In this document: one piece after another, positions 10,386-20,525 of the stretch
Layout of the letters: each line of letters starts with the position of its first letter
Numbering within the stretch: position 1 is the first letter of the stretch
NCBI GenBank assembly: GCA_018136815.1
Contig: CM030938.1
Coordinates: forward strand, 5,612,638-5,676,637
Reading direction: 5' to 3'
Length of the DNA stretch: 64,000 bases
Source: Isochrysis galbana
Taxonomy: Eukaryota > Haptophyta > Isochrysidales > Isochrysidaceae
Notes under the pieces: generated by a model
What the model saw: the letters and a program-made list of their open reading frames with translations, nothing else
What the model was told of the DNA's origin: nothing
The model's database searches: none
Made by a program: the position numbers and the translations under genes

Positions 10386-10477
10386 GAGCGGCGAGAAAAC
10401 AAAACACCCAGTCCCCTTTACTTTCTACATCCAAAAAAAAAGTGCAAAAAAGTTGAGATTCACTGGGGTTGGATGGG

Positions 10478-12186
10478 AAAAAAAATCTTCTTAAAAATTC
10501 CCGCTACGTATGCGGCGTGAGGCAGCTTGCTAGTGTACCTCCCTACTACGTACCCAACCTTAACCCCTAACAACCCCCTTCCCCTTCCCCAGTTCCCTCT
10601 TTAGCGGAGAAGCTGGATCCAGGATCCAGGGAGGCCGCGCGCTCTGCTTCGGCCGGGAGTTGGAGAGAAGGGGGTGGGAGATTGTGGCTCGTCTCTTGAT
10701 CTAGTTACGGCTCGTATTTTCCTCATTTATATAATGTGGGGTCTTTATAGGTTTCCGGTGCGGTTCCTATTAAGAGATTTGGCTACCCTAAGTGATGTTT
10801 CTTATGTCTAGGCCTCTCGCCGCCTGCAAGAGGTCTTTTGATGCTCCTAAGTTGAAATCCTTGTCTATAGTGTACAGTGGGCTTATCACTTTCCGAATAT
10901 GTTTGTTGCTCGGGGCGTGTAGCCCCATGCTCTCGCGTTGTTTTTTTAACCTTTGGAAGAAACCGACCTTCGCCGTTACTAATAAGTGGTATCTCGTAAG
11001 GATTGCTCTTAAGATTGTTCTAACGGACCTACCGTCCGTGTTGCCATATTGGATGTTGTAAAAGTCCGTGAGGATGTATCTCCACGCCAGGATACCTAAG
11101 TATCCCGAGGAGGGATGCGGTCTGTCTACCTGGAAGCAAAAGAGACGTTGGGCTATCTCAGAGCCCGGCCTAAGATTTATCCCCAGAAGCCCTTCTATGA
11201 ATTCGAAGATGGGCTCCGTCGCGATGCACGCGGCTATGTGGGTGGAGCTCTCGGGGGCTATACCGCAAAAGCGGCACGTCGGATCGTCAGCGAACCGGTT
11301 CGCCGTGGCTATTCTCCTATGCAGGACGTGTTTGAAGTGCATATATGAGATATGAGTCTCTTGGCGTTAAAAAGTTGTACTTGTATAGCTGAGATACTTG
11401 TTTCCATTTCCCGGAGAGGTCCGGCAGTCGTTTTTCCCACCTCAATGTGGATTTTTGCTTCTTCGTTTTCTTCGTTGCGAGAAACGCTTTGGTCAGCGCC
11501 TTGACGGTAACATCCTCTAGGGTTTTATTCGCGCCTTTAAAAGAGTATTCTTGTGGTATCGGGTACGCCGTCTCGGCCGGGCCGTCGTACGCTCGGCCCC
11601 ATTTCAATGGGATGTATAATTCGTCTGGTGATGGCTGCGGGTTGGCTCTCTCATAAATATGGGGTTCACCCATCACATTGAGCTTGACTACGTAATAGTC
11701 GCCACTCCGGCGCAAGTAATACTTGTGTTCTTTGTCCACCAGGCTGTCTCCTAGGTCATGCCCATCCGGGTCATCTTGAGGGGCTAACTCATGTTCTCCC
11801 GGAGTGAGGGGAGGAGACACCGCTTTCTTCCTAAGAAGGTTCATATATTCGTTAGTGGCCTCCGCCATTCTTGCTCTAGACCATTCGGCTATCTTCTCCC
11901 ATGACTTTAGAAATGGACCTATCGAGATGTAGTTGCCTCTATGGCGTATCCAGCGTTCTCCTTCCGGCAGGTAAGCCGCGCATTCCTCCGTGGTGTATAT
12001 CTCTCCCGTGTCCGGGTTGATCGTATTATGCACAATAACCGTTTGTAAAGATTCCCACTTAGCCCTATGTGAGTGATGTAATGCCGGAGCTTTATGAAAA
12101 CAGTTATACCATATCGGGGATCCTTGAGTCCCTTTTCTCGTGTTGGTTTCCCTAAGGAACTTAATCCGTCTGAAATTATCGAGCGC
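10478..12186 (-). mobile_element. LINE copy B, 5'-truncated, frameshifted
   Basis: On the minus strand it encodes the C-terminal portion of the same LINE protein as copy C: FRRIKFLRETNTRKG at 12.19 kb, through KWESLQTVIVHNTINPDTGE, to the Zn knuckle CRFCGIAPESSTHIAAC and the closing LLQAARGLDIRNIT (10.79 kb). A 7-nt insertion (ATATATG-like, about 11342) breaks the frame between YL and HFKH. The 3' UTR (10.79-10.48 kb) contains GGTTAAGGTTGGGTACG-like sequence and ends in TTTTTAAGAAGA plus a T run, as in copies C and D. The 5' junction at about 12186 abuts unrelated sequence. Inactive. Confidence 0.9.
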
Positions 12187-12330
12187 GCCCATTGCAGCTG
12201 TGGTGTAGTGCCGCCCGCTGCTGCTGGTGCTGGCAGCGCGACGGCAGCGGCGGCCTCGTCGAGCCGGCTGAGCTGGCTCTCGCGAGAGTCCAGCGCGGAG
12301 CGCGAGGTTCCGTTCGAGGTGGGCTGGTAC

Positions 12331-12552
12331 ATGCTTGTGGTGAGAGTGAGAGGGGAGGGGAGGGAGGGAGGGGCGATGGGCGACAGCGACAGCGAGAGGG
12401 GCGACGGGGGGGGGTTGCTTGTAACATGTAACATGGGAGCCCCCCCCGGTACTGTATTTGTTACTGTATTTGGCTGTATTTGGACGAAGGCCAAATACAG
12501 ACTGTATTTACTGTATTTGGAACCCCCCTCGCTGTATTTCCCATCTAGGATT
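12331..12552 (-). repeat. AAATAC-rich element copy A: the intact 'empty site' for the chromovirus insertion
   Basis: On the minus strand this reads CCTAGATGGGAAATACAGC, several (C)AAATACAG words, ACATGGGAGTACCGGGGG-like sequence reversed, then CCCCCCCGTCGCCCCTCTC, then CTCACTCTCACCAC. Copy B has the same order but is split between 31064 and 52847 by the LTR element, at the CCGTC. Copy C is at about 57940-58077. Non-coding, MITE-like. Confidence 0.75.
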
Positions 12553-12575
12553 TTCACCCATAGAAGTTCAAATAG

Positions 12576-12595
12576 CTGTTTGACCGCCCTACCAG
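12576..12595 (-). repeat. 20-bp inverted repeat, right arm
   Basis: Perfect inverted match of 10094-10113. Both arms are followed on their + side by TGTTTT. Confidence 0.6.
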
Positions 12596-12699
12596 TGTTT
12601 TCCCCGTGACGCGGAAAGGGAACGGAAGTCTTCAACCCGCACTACTAAAGTACTCCGCGTAGACGTCTGTTGGGCTCGTTCTCCCTCCCTTTCGCCCCC

Positions 12700-12988
12700 T
12701 CTCTATGATTTCATTAATATTACGGGTTATCTTTCCTCTCTTCTCACTGCTTCACAGCTCATCCAAGTATAATTCTCCCTTACTTCTCCGCTCTCTCTCT
12801 TCCTCTCTTCAATGTTATATACCCCCCCGGATGATTCTGTCTCTCTCCCTCTCTCCTCTCCTCCTCCTCCTCCTCCTCTCTCCTTCTCTCCCTCTTCTTC
12901 TCCTCTCTTCTCTCTCTTTTCTCTTTAACCTACCCTCCCTCTCCCTCTCCCTCTCCCCGCCCCTCTCTTCCCCCCCCTTGGCCTCGCC
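12700..12988 (+). promoter_or_regulatory. pyrimidine-rich leader of the 1717-aa gene
   Basis: About 290 bp of CT/CTC/CCT-rich sequence running to the ATG at 12989 (ending CCCCCCCTTGGCCTCGCC). Similar coding-strand CT-rich leaders precede the VHL-like ORF (26180-26296), the AT-hook gene (54300-54440), a candidate start at 61350 and a candidate start at 63978. It probably marks core promoter or 5' UTR sequence in this genome. Confidence 0.5.
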
Positions 12989-15900
12989 ATGTCCTCGTCC
13001 GCCGCCGAGGTCTCCCTCCACCATCACGCACAGCAGCATGCCACAACCATCGAGGAAGCGCTCACTCTCGCAGTAAGAACGACGCTCGAGCAGCGTCATC
13101 CGGATCCTCTCACACACATTGCAGCCCTCCTCCACAAGCAGAGAGCCACTCCTCCAGCTTCCCTCGCTTCTCTCCACGGTGCAGCGGTCGAAGCGGCAGC
13201 GCACTTCTCACAGGAGGCCGCTCTCACCGCCGCGCCCGCCACGGCCACCCCTGCTGGGCAGAAACCGTCCTCGTTGGACTCCTCCTCCGCCACGACGGCA
13301 ATTCGAGGGCCGTCAAGCTCCTCGGACAAGGGCGCGGCCGATGCTGTGCCGCGGTGGAGATTCGAGCAGTGGCTCGAGTCGCTCGACCTCGTCTCCGCAG
13401 TTGCGAAGAAACTGCTCGAACCGTTGAGCCAAAAGGAGTCGCACCCAGGCGCGGAGATCTACTTCGCGCGTGCGCTCGGCCGACTGCACGACTGGACCGA
13501 GATGTACGGCATCCTCGATGCATCTGGCATCTTTGAGCTTGTGGCCAAGGTGATCTTCGAAACGGCCAAGGTGCTCGACATGGACCAGGAGGCGGAGGCG
13601 CGCCAGGGCAGCGGCGCAGCCACCGCTGGGTTTACTTGCAAGTTCGGCGGCAGCCGGCCCGAGCAGGAGAGCGGACAGGAGGAGGTGCTCTCTCTCGGAC
13701 AGCGCACGCTCTTCTTCGATGGACTCGATAGCCTCATTGGCCCGCCAAACCCCAATGTGCGCGAGGCCATGATACACGAGCATTGCCGCAGTCGGGACTC
13801 AAACGTGTACTTCACGGCCAACAACTACCATACGCGCACCACCTCGCGTGTCGAGTGGTTCTTCGTTTTTGACCCATCAGACAAACATTTCCTGGAGGAA
13901 CATCGAGGCGAATGGCCCAAAGAGGAGGACCCACCAAGCAAGCTGCATGTGCAAGCTGGTACCGCGGACCACGACGCCTCGGAGATGCGCACACCCAGGC
14001 CACGCAGGCCCTACCCCCTCGCATACTTCGAGGTAGCCCTCAACCGCCGAAACAGTCAGCTACGCGATGTGGGCGAGAAACCGCTCGGCTGGGACGAGTT
14101 CATCGGCGCCCGGATGTACACCGGCCCCATGTTCCAGAAGTACAATGGCGTGCTTCGTGCAATCGGCGCGCTGCGTGTTGGGCGCGAGCTCCATGCCATT
14201 TCAGAGGCAGAGATCGAGGAAGCGCTCACGATGAGCCCGCACGCGTCCACTGCCGGCAACGTTTACACGACGACGCTACATGTCATCAATTCGGCGTGCA
14301 TCAAGCTAGGCAAGCTGACGCAGGCCAACAAGGTGTACCGAGGCGTCAGTGGCCGGCGACTGCCAAAGGCCATGCAGCAGCCCGACAAGTACAACGTGAT
14401 GGGTGGCGTCGAATTCGGCTTCATGTCGGCGACGCTCGACCGCAACGTGGCGATACAGTACGCGTCGTCGAACGCCGGGAGCGCCATCCTGCTCGAGATG
14501 CAAATGGGCATGATTGACCGAGGCGCCGATCTCTCATGGCTCTCGCAGTACCCACACGAGCGTGAGATCCTCTTCGCACCGCTATCGGCGCTCGAGGTGC
14601 GCCGGCACTATGTCGTCGGGCCAGTACGCGTCTTCAACATCCGCCTATCAGTCAACATGCAGGCGCTCACAATTGAGCAGGTCATTTCCAAGATGCAGCG
14701 CTCTCACCTCCAGCTGATCGACCTGCTCCAAGACAACCTGCGCTTCGCCGGCGTGCCGACGCGCCTGCTTGCACCGCTGAAGCAACTGCGTCTCAAGGCA
14801 CTGCACGCCGAGGCGGTCGACTTCAACGTTGCGCAGAAGTATCGCGACGCGACCAACGCCGCGCTCGACTCGCTGGAGGCTATATTCATGGAAATCACCC
14901 ACGACAAGACTTGGGAGTTCGAACGCAACACTGCCGGCCATGCCGAGAAGCTCTACAGCACGGCCATGCTCTGCGCGCGTGTGGGCAGGCACGACAAGGC
15001 CATAGAGATCCTCAAACTTCGGGCCCGCGGGTCGGGCGATGGCAAGCCGTCCGCAGCTGTCCTTGATGAGCGGATCGTCGAAGAGCTCGTCAAAGAGGGG
15101 CTTCCTGCGCCCTGGCCGGGCACGCTAGCCACGCTGGTGGAGCAGCGCCTTTGTAACGGCACCGGGGAGCGCGACCCTGCCTTTGCCAAGCTTGTCGCAG
15201 ACCATGTGCTTCACATTCAGCGCCCTGACCCGTTTGCGGAGCACGCGCCGGTGCTCGTCTACCAAGACGGGATCTGGCAGAAGGCGCGCATCCACCGGGC
15301 GCTCCGCGGAGAGGAGGAGCCTGAAGGGCGCCAGTTCCCATTCGAGGGCAAGCGCAAGGAAGGCTATTGTGTCGTCAGCTGGAAGGAGCTTGCGCTCATC
15401 AAGGACTTCGTGCTTGCTCCAAGCGTCGACGGTCCTGCGGCGCTCCTGCGGGGTGCCGCGGCCATGGGTGTGACCGAGCTGGTAGAGGAGCTGCTAGCGA
15501 GGGACAAGACTCTACCCTACCAGTGCGACAAGCACGCTGATACGGCGCTCATCCTGGCCGCCAAGGAAAACCGCCCGCGCGTGTGCAAGCTCCTGCTCAA
15601 TGAGGGAATGAGCGAGCACGTCCGGAACATGGCGCGCGAGAATGCCTACGACGTGGCCACGCACCTTCGGCATATGGACGTACTGCGCGTTTTCAGCCCC
15701 CACGACTCGGATGACGACGTCGGAGCACTAACGCTCGCGAAGGCGGAGGACAAGGACGGACCGGGCCTGTCGGAGGGTGTTACATTATTGATGCTAGCCA
15801 GCCGCGAGGGCAATCTCGTCAGGGTAAAGGAGCTTTTGCGGCAGGATGGGACGAGTGTGTACGCGCAGTCCAAATCAGGGTGCACCGCCCTTACAATGGC

Positions 15901-18142
15901 AGCAGAGGAAGGACACACCGACGTCGTGAGCGAGCTCCTGTGGCACTACGGTGAGCCTGGGCAGATCGACAAGGAGGTTGGACAAAGCAAGAAGACGGCG
16001 ATGGCCCTTGCCGCACAAGCCGGGCACGTCGAGGTGTTAAAGCTCCTTGCCAAGAAAGGCGCAAATGTACATGCACGCCTCTCCAAGATAGAGAAGGGGA
16101 AGGAAAAGGACGGCCGCACGGTCCTTCACCTTGCGTGCATGTTCGGGCACGTTGAAGTCGTCGAGACGCTGCTCATGCTGGGCGCCGACATCAACGCCAA
16201 GAACTATTCGTCGGATACACCGCTCAATCTCGCCTCACGCTTCGGCCACCTGAGCGTTGTCGAGCTGCTTCTGGAGAAACCCACTTGCGAGCTGAGCGAG
16301 GAAACAAGGGACGTGTCGTGGTCGTCCATTCACCGCGCGTGCGGCGCCGGCCATGCCCAGGTCGCGCACGCGCTTCTTTCGCGCCACAGGCTGTTCTTAA
16401 ACCACACCGACAAGCGAGGCATGACACCCTTGATGGCCGCAGTTGGCGTCGACGCATCAGAATGTGCCGTCATGCTGATTGACAAGAACGCCGACATCAC
16501 TAGCCAAAATAAGAAGGGTGAGACGGCAGTCATCATAGCGGCCAAGGCAGGCCAGGTCAACTGCTTGCGAATTCTTCTCTCGCACAGGGACGTGGACGAA
16601 GAGCACGTTAACCACGCGACGAGTATGAACGAGACGGCGTTGATGGCCGCTTGCAGGAATGGCCACGAGTCAACCGCCCGGCTGCTGCTCAATGCGAAGG
16701 CGGACTTTAATGCGCCGCTCAGCGGCCCCGACAACCCGCTCATGATCGCTTCCGCAGCTGGCCACACGCCCATTGTACGCATGCTCCTCAACCACGGCGC
16801 GAGCGAGCGCAAGGACGAGGCGATCAAAAAGGCCGAGGAGGCCGGCTACAAGTCCAAGGAGGCCGCAAGTGGCGGCGCGGCGCTCTCCTCGCACGGTGCA
16901 ATGCCGAACCGCTTCGATGAAGTGATCAACCTTCTCAAAACGGAGTTCACGTCGGAGCCTCACGCACACGATGAGCAACAGGCGGCAAAGGCTGTGGTAG
17001 CCATGGCGGACGCCACAAAGACAGCGGGTGAGACGGTGGACGTCGGAGAGCAGTTCGACGACGCACTGGTGACGCTGAGCAAATTTGAAGCGTTCTACGG
17101 AGGGCAGATCGTGCCGCCTCGACCCAGCAAGTCGGACATCAACGTCAAGAAAACGGCATCCGGCGATCTCGAGGTCATCAATGGCATCGTGGTTCAACGC
17201 GGCCCCTACAACTCCATCTGGCTGCGCGCGGGCTGTGTCGATAAGGTGCCGTGGTCCGCCCTCTGGCAGACGCTTCAAGCGTGCGCCAGCCGCGCGATCC
17301 GACAGCAGAGCGTGGCAGCCGAGGAGGGCAAGTTACCACAGGCCATCTGGCTCGCCGTCACCGAGCACACGCTGCAGTCCATCGACTTTGTGTGGCTCAA
17401 GAAGCACGGTTTCAAGTTCCATCACTACCGTAAGGCAGGGCATGTGCAGACAATGGACGAGGCGGCCGACCGCGACAAGGCGCGGCTGCCCGAAACGCAC
17501 CCGTCGCTTGAACCGGCAGAGTTCGTCTACTACTGTTGGCCAACCACGAGTAAGCAGTTTGACGACATGGTGCCCGCGTACGCCACCTCCGTCGAAGGTG
17601 CAACGGGCGTACTATTGTCGCCCGACGAGGCACACGTGCTCCTCGTGCATGAACGCGGCAGTTGGTCCACACCGGGCGGCGCAGTCAACCCAGGTGAGAT
17701 GAAGATCGACGCGCTCGGTCGCGAGGCGATGGAGGAGGTGAACGTGTACTTTGACCCGGCGTTCGCGCCCATATACCTTGGAGGGTATCATCAGGGCGCA
17801 GCACGCGACAACCGCAACAACGACAATTTTTCCGCCTTTGTCGTCCGGCTGAAGAGTATGGAGTTCAAGGTGGACAACAAGGAGATCAAGCACGCCGCAT
17901 GGTTCGATGTGAAAGCACTCCTACGGCTTTGGCGTGACGCCAAGGTCACTGGCCGGGCCTCTGAGAAGAAGCTAGAGGTAAACATGAACGAGGTGGCGCC
18001 GGAATTCACGACGACGTCCCTGAATACGGTCGCGACAAACCTGCTCCGGTGGCTCGATACGTACGACCGTGGACTAGGGATGCAGTGTCTGATAGAGTCC
18101 AAGGGACGGAACAAAATTGTCCACATCGGCGTCAGCAAGTGA
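12989..18142 (+). CDS. Dpy-30 motif / ADP-ribosyltransferase / ankyrin / pre-Nudix-Nudix fusion protein, 1717 aa
   Basis: One uninterrupted frame. Residues about 20-50 (TIEEALTL...HPDPLTHIAALLHKQ) resemble a Dpy-30 dimerisation helix. Residues about 240-540 hold an R-S-E-class ADP-ribosyltransferase: R451 in VYRGVSG, S480 in FGFMSATLDRNVAIQYAS, and E524/E526 in HEREILFAPL, the ExE glutamates of arginine-type enzymes. About 817-1280 are ankyrin repeats (for example DGRTVLHLACMFGHVEVVET, NETALMAACRNGHESTARLL). About 1395-1490 match the pre-Nudix region of NUDT6-like proteins (WLKKHGFKFHHYRK). A Nudix fold follows, with box 1564-1586: G-x5-E-x7-REAMEEVNV. Catalytic E1582/E1583 are present; the usual Gly is Asn1585. 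Predicted role: transfer of ADP-ribose from NAD to a protein selected by the ankyrins, coupled to hydrolysis of a nucleoside-diphosphate-linked compound such as ADP-ribose. Targeting signal not seen. Activity is inferred. Confidence 0.85.
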   Translation: MSSSAAEVSLHHHAQQHATTIEEALTLAVRTTLEQRHPDPLTHIAALLHKQRATPPASLASLHGAAVEAAAHFSQEAALTAAPATATPAGQKPSSLDSSSATTAIRGPSSSSDKGAADAVPRWRFEQWLESLDLVSAVAKKLLEPLSQKESHPGAEIYFARALGRLHDWTEMYGILDASGIFELVAKVIFETAKVLDMDQEAEARQGSGAATAGFTCKFGGSRPEQESGQEEVLSLGQRTLFFDGLDSLIGPPNPNVREAMIHEHCRSRDSNVYFTANNYHTRTTSRVEWFFVFDPSDKHFLEEHRGEWPKEEDPPSKLHVQAGTADHDASEMRTPRPRRPYPLAYFEVALNRRNSQLRDVGEKPLGWDEFIGARMYTGPMFQKYNGVLRAIGALRVGRELHAISEAEIEEALTMSPHASTAGNVYTTTLHVINSACIKLGKLTQANKVYRGVSGRRLPKAMQQPDKYNVMGGVEFGFMSATLDRNVAIQYASSNAGSAILLEMQMGMIDRGADLSWLSQYPHEREILFAPLSALEVRRHYVVGPVRVFNIRLSVNMQALTIEQVISKMQRSHLQLIDLLQDNLRFAGVPTRLLAPLKQLRLKALHAEAVDFNVAQKYRDATNAALDSLEAIFMEITHDKTWEFERNTAGHAEKLYSTAMLCARVGRHDKAIEILKLRARGSGDGKPSAAVLDERIVEELVKEGLPAPWPGTLATLVEQRLCNGTGERDPAFAKLVADHVLHIQRPDPFAEHAPVLVYQDGIWQKARIHRALRGEEEPEGRQFPFEGKRKEGYCVVSWKELALIKDFVLAPSVDGPAALLRGAAAMGVTELVEELLARDKTLPYQCDKHADTALILAAKENRPRVCKLLLNEGMSEHVRNMARENAYDVATHLRHMDVLRVFSPHDSDDDVGALTLAKAEDKDGPGLSEGVTLLMLASREGNLVRVKELLRQDGTSVYAQSKSGCTALTMAAEEGHTDVVSELLWHYGEPGQIDKEVGQSKKTAMALAAQAGHVEVLKLLAKKGANVHARLSKIEKGKEKDGRTVLHLACMFGHVEVVETLLMLGADINAKNYSSDTPLNLASRFGHLSVVELLLEKPTCELSEETRDVSWSSIHRACGAGHAQVAHALLSRHRLFLNHTDKRGMTPLMAAVGVDASECAVMLIDKNADITSQNKKGETAVIIAAKAGQVNCLRILLSHRDVDEEHVNHATSMNETALMAACRNGHESTARLLLNAKADFNAPLSGPDNPLMIASAAGHTPIVRMLLNHGASERKDEAIKKAEEAGYKSKEAASGGAALSSHGAMPNRFDEVINLLKTEFTSEPHAHDEQQAAKAVVAMADATKTAGETVDVGEQFDDALVTLSKFEAFYGGQIVPPRPSKSDINVKKTASGDLEVINGIVVQRGPYNSIWLRAGCVDKVPWSALWQTLQACASRAIRQQSVAAEEGKLPQAIWLAVTEHTLQSIDFVWLKKHGFKFHHYRKAGHVQTMDEAADRDKARLPETHPSLEPAEFVYYCWPTTSKQFDDMVPAYATSVEGATGVLLSPDEAHVLLVHERGSWSTPGGAVNPGEMKIDALGREAMEEVNVYFDPAFAPIYLGGYHQGAARDNRNNDNFSAFVVRLKSMEFKVDNKEIKHAAWFDVKALLRLWRDAKVTGRASEKKLEVNMNEVAPEFTTTSLNTVATNLLRWLDTYDRGLGMQCLIESKGRNKIVHIGVSK

Positions 18143-20525
18143 TGCACGTGGAGGGAGGACCAAGGCACGAGGGTAAAGCTGTTCCCTCTGTACTCCGCGT
18201 ACGGCCATTTCCTGGCGCGCGCGCAACTCCTGGCATCAGTGTCCTTCGTGGCCATCGCTTGGAAGCCAGGCTGCCCACGGTGCCGGGCGACCCACCGTGG
18301 GGCCAGGGCATCCCCTCCGGCCACTCCACCGCCATGGCATCGCTGGGCGCGCCCACTGAGTCGCCGGACCTGGCGCCGGCGCTAGCGCGCGGCGTTGACG
18401 AAAGCGTCCTTCGAGATGAGCAGGAGGCTGGGAGCGCGCGCGATGGGCGTCCCAGACGACGGACAGGTGCCCAAATGTCAAATTCGGCTGTGGGCGCGCC
18501 CAACCGTCGCAGGGTACGAAGCAGAGGGCTGTCAATGCCATCGGCCACTGGTACCACCCGCGCGCCGACCACTCCATACTCGATCACGACCAAGGCCCAA
18601 TGGGCCAAAGAGTTTGGAGTGGATCGGCAGCGCTTCTTATACTGGTGTCTTGTCACTCAACTGGGATGCTGGGAGAGTGTGGTGAGAGTCATGTGGGATC
18701 CGACGGAGGATGCGTGTGATGCTGAGCGCGGCCATAAATGTACCTATGCGTAGGCGGAGTCTGAGTCTGAGCCTGAGGTTGGGGAGGAACAGGATGAGGA
18801 GGAAGCACATTCAAGTGCGGGAGTGCATAGTGCATGTGATCTCCAGTGGGATAGCTCAAGCTATGGATGCCTTGCGATCGTAAGTATACTACAATATATA
18901 TTATGTTTATGTAGTGCCGTGCTTTCGGGTTGGGTGTGTGTGCGCCGCCGCTGGCGCAGCCGACTGCCCAACGAGATCAGTAAGACATCTAGCCGTCTAA
19001 CCGTACACTCCTAGGAGAATGTGGTTAGGGTGAGGCCAACCCATACCCCTGTGGCCAGGCATGCCCTTTTTGTACATGATTTGGCTGGGTTATGGGTTAT
19101 AAGCATTTTCAACTTGGAAGGACACAATGGCAGGAATTGAGTATACCATTAGATTTAATTTTTAACAAATTTTTATTGGTCGCGGCGCGGCAAAGGGACG
19201 AGACTAGCGCTCACCCAAGACAGGACTCCCTGCCGCGGCAAGCGCGAGCACCCTTCCCCCCTTATGCCACACGGCTCATCACTAGCTTTCTGCCTACGCT
19301 AGCGGGAGCGCCCCTCCCTCCGCACTCAGACAGCCCCCCACACCAGGATCCTATTTTGGATTTTGGTCTCGCAGGCAAGGGGGCCTAATGGGAGGGTGAG
19401 GAGCAACTCATCAAAGAGGAGCTGTGGGGAAGGAGATGGCTGAGTGGGGGCACTATACCCTTGCGCTAGGCATGGGCAGCGACGCCACTTCAAGACATGC
19501 CCTCCCTCTTGTCTTGAGTTGAAATTTTTGGTGCTTGAACGAAGAGGCAAGAAGGTTTGTGCTATTTCCTAGTTGGGCTGTAAGTACTGATATTAGTACT
19601 GATGCATTAGTATTAGCTCCCCAGGAGCTGATATACTGATGTTTTCCTAGGCTGCCAGTTCAAAAATAAAACTAAAAACAAAACTCCGGAGCGGGAACGA
19701 GAACGAGCCCTGCGAACAAGCGCAGAGGCGCGCCAGCCCGCTCCCTCCCCCTGCCTATCTCTCCTACTAGCTGCCCACCCCCCACCACCACCACCTTGGA
19801 CTCTTGGCCTCTTCACATGCACCTGCCAACTCGTGCTCTCTGTTTATTTGCGCTGCCCTCCCCTTTGCGCGCGCGCCACGCGCTGCACGCTGAACACCCC
19901 CTAGTAAGTATAAGTATAATAATAGCGATACTAGAAGTTATAATAGGGGTGTAAGCTGATATTAGTACTGATGTAAGTACTGATGTAAGTGTAAGCTCAA
20001 AACCACCGTAAGCTTACGGACTGACAGCCCAACTAGGCGCTATTTGGGTTGGTTGGAGTTGGAAGAGGGAGTGGGAGAGAGAGTCAAGTGTTGCAAGAGG
20101 GCCCAAGGAAGGGCACTGAGTTGTAGGTACTTGTGGCCCACAAGAGTGGGGCGAAAACGAAATGTGTGTCAGCATGGGTCTTGAGTTGAAATTTTTGGTG
20201 CTTGAAACAGAGGGCAAGGGAGTTTGTGCTGCTTGAGTTGGTTGTAGTTTGAAGAGGGAGTGGGAGAAGGAGTCAAGTGTTGAAAGAGGGCCCAAGGCAG
20301 GGCACTGAGTTGTAGGTACTTGTGATCCACAGGAGTGGGGTGAAAACGAGAAGTGTGTCAACATGGAAAACAGAGGCATGGGGTGCTGCTCTCCGTGGAA
20401 GATTGATGGTTGTGAAGTGCCCTCCCATGTTGGGTGCACTGATGGTAGAGGTTTCCACCATGGAGAGGGCAGCTGAGCTGCCCTCCCACATGAGGTGCTC
20501 TTGGGGTGGGAGGGTTTCCCACTGG
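18143..20525. other. intergenic with small repeats
   Basis: No convincing gene. It contains TACTGAT clusters (19579-19640, 19940-20005), a T-rich stretch near 19160, and the 187-bp direct duplication at 20063-20370. The word GTCTTGAGTTGAAATTTTTG at about 19512 recurs at 20179. Confidence 0.4.
20063..20370 (+). repeat. 187-bp-period direct duplication
   Basis: The block GAAGAGGGAGTGGGAGA through GGCACTGAGTTGTAGGTAC to ACATGG/GCATGG occurs at 20063-20176 and again at about 20250-20363 with roughly 10% differences. Confidence 0.7.

Noticed and set aside
10555..10580. Telomere-like repeat (CTTAACCCCTAACAACCCC)
   Set aside because: Occurs once per copy within the LINE 3' UTR at 10.6, 20.6 and 53.99 kb. 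Not tandem.
14300..14700. Secreted ADP-ribosylating toxin
   Set aside because: The domain sits inside a large protein with a Dpy-30-like motif, ankyrins and Nudix, with no secretion signal. An intracellular enzyme is the better reading.
18143..18760. Coding region downstream of the 1717-aa gene
   Set aside because: Several overlapping frames exist on both strands, but all have arbitrary composition and none shows a motif, leader or splice structure.
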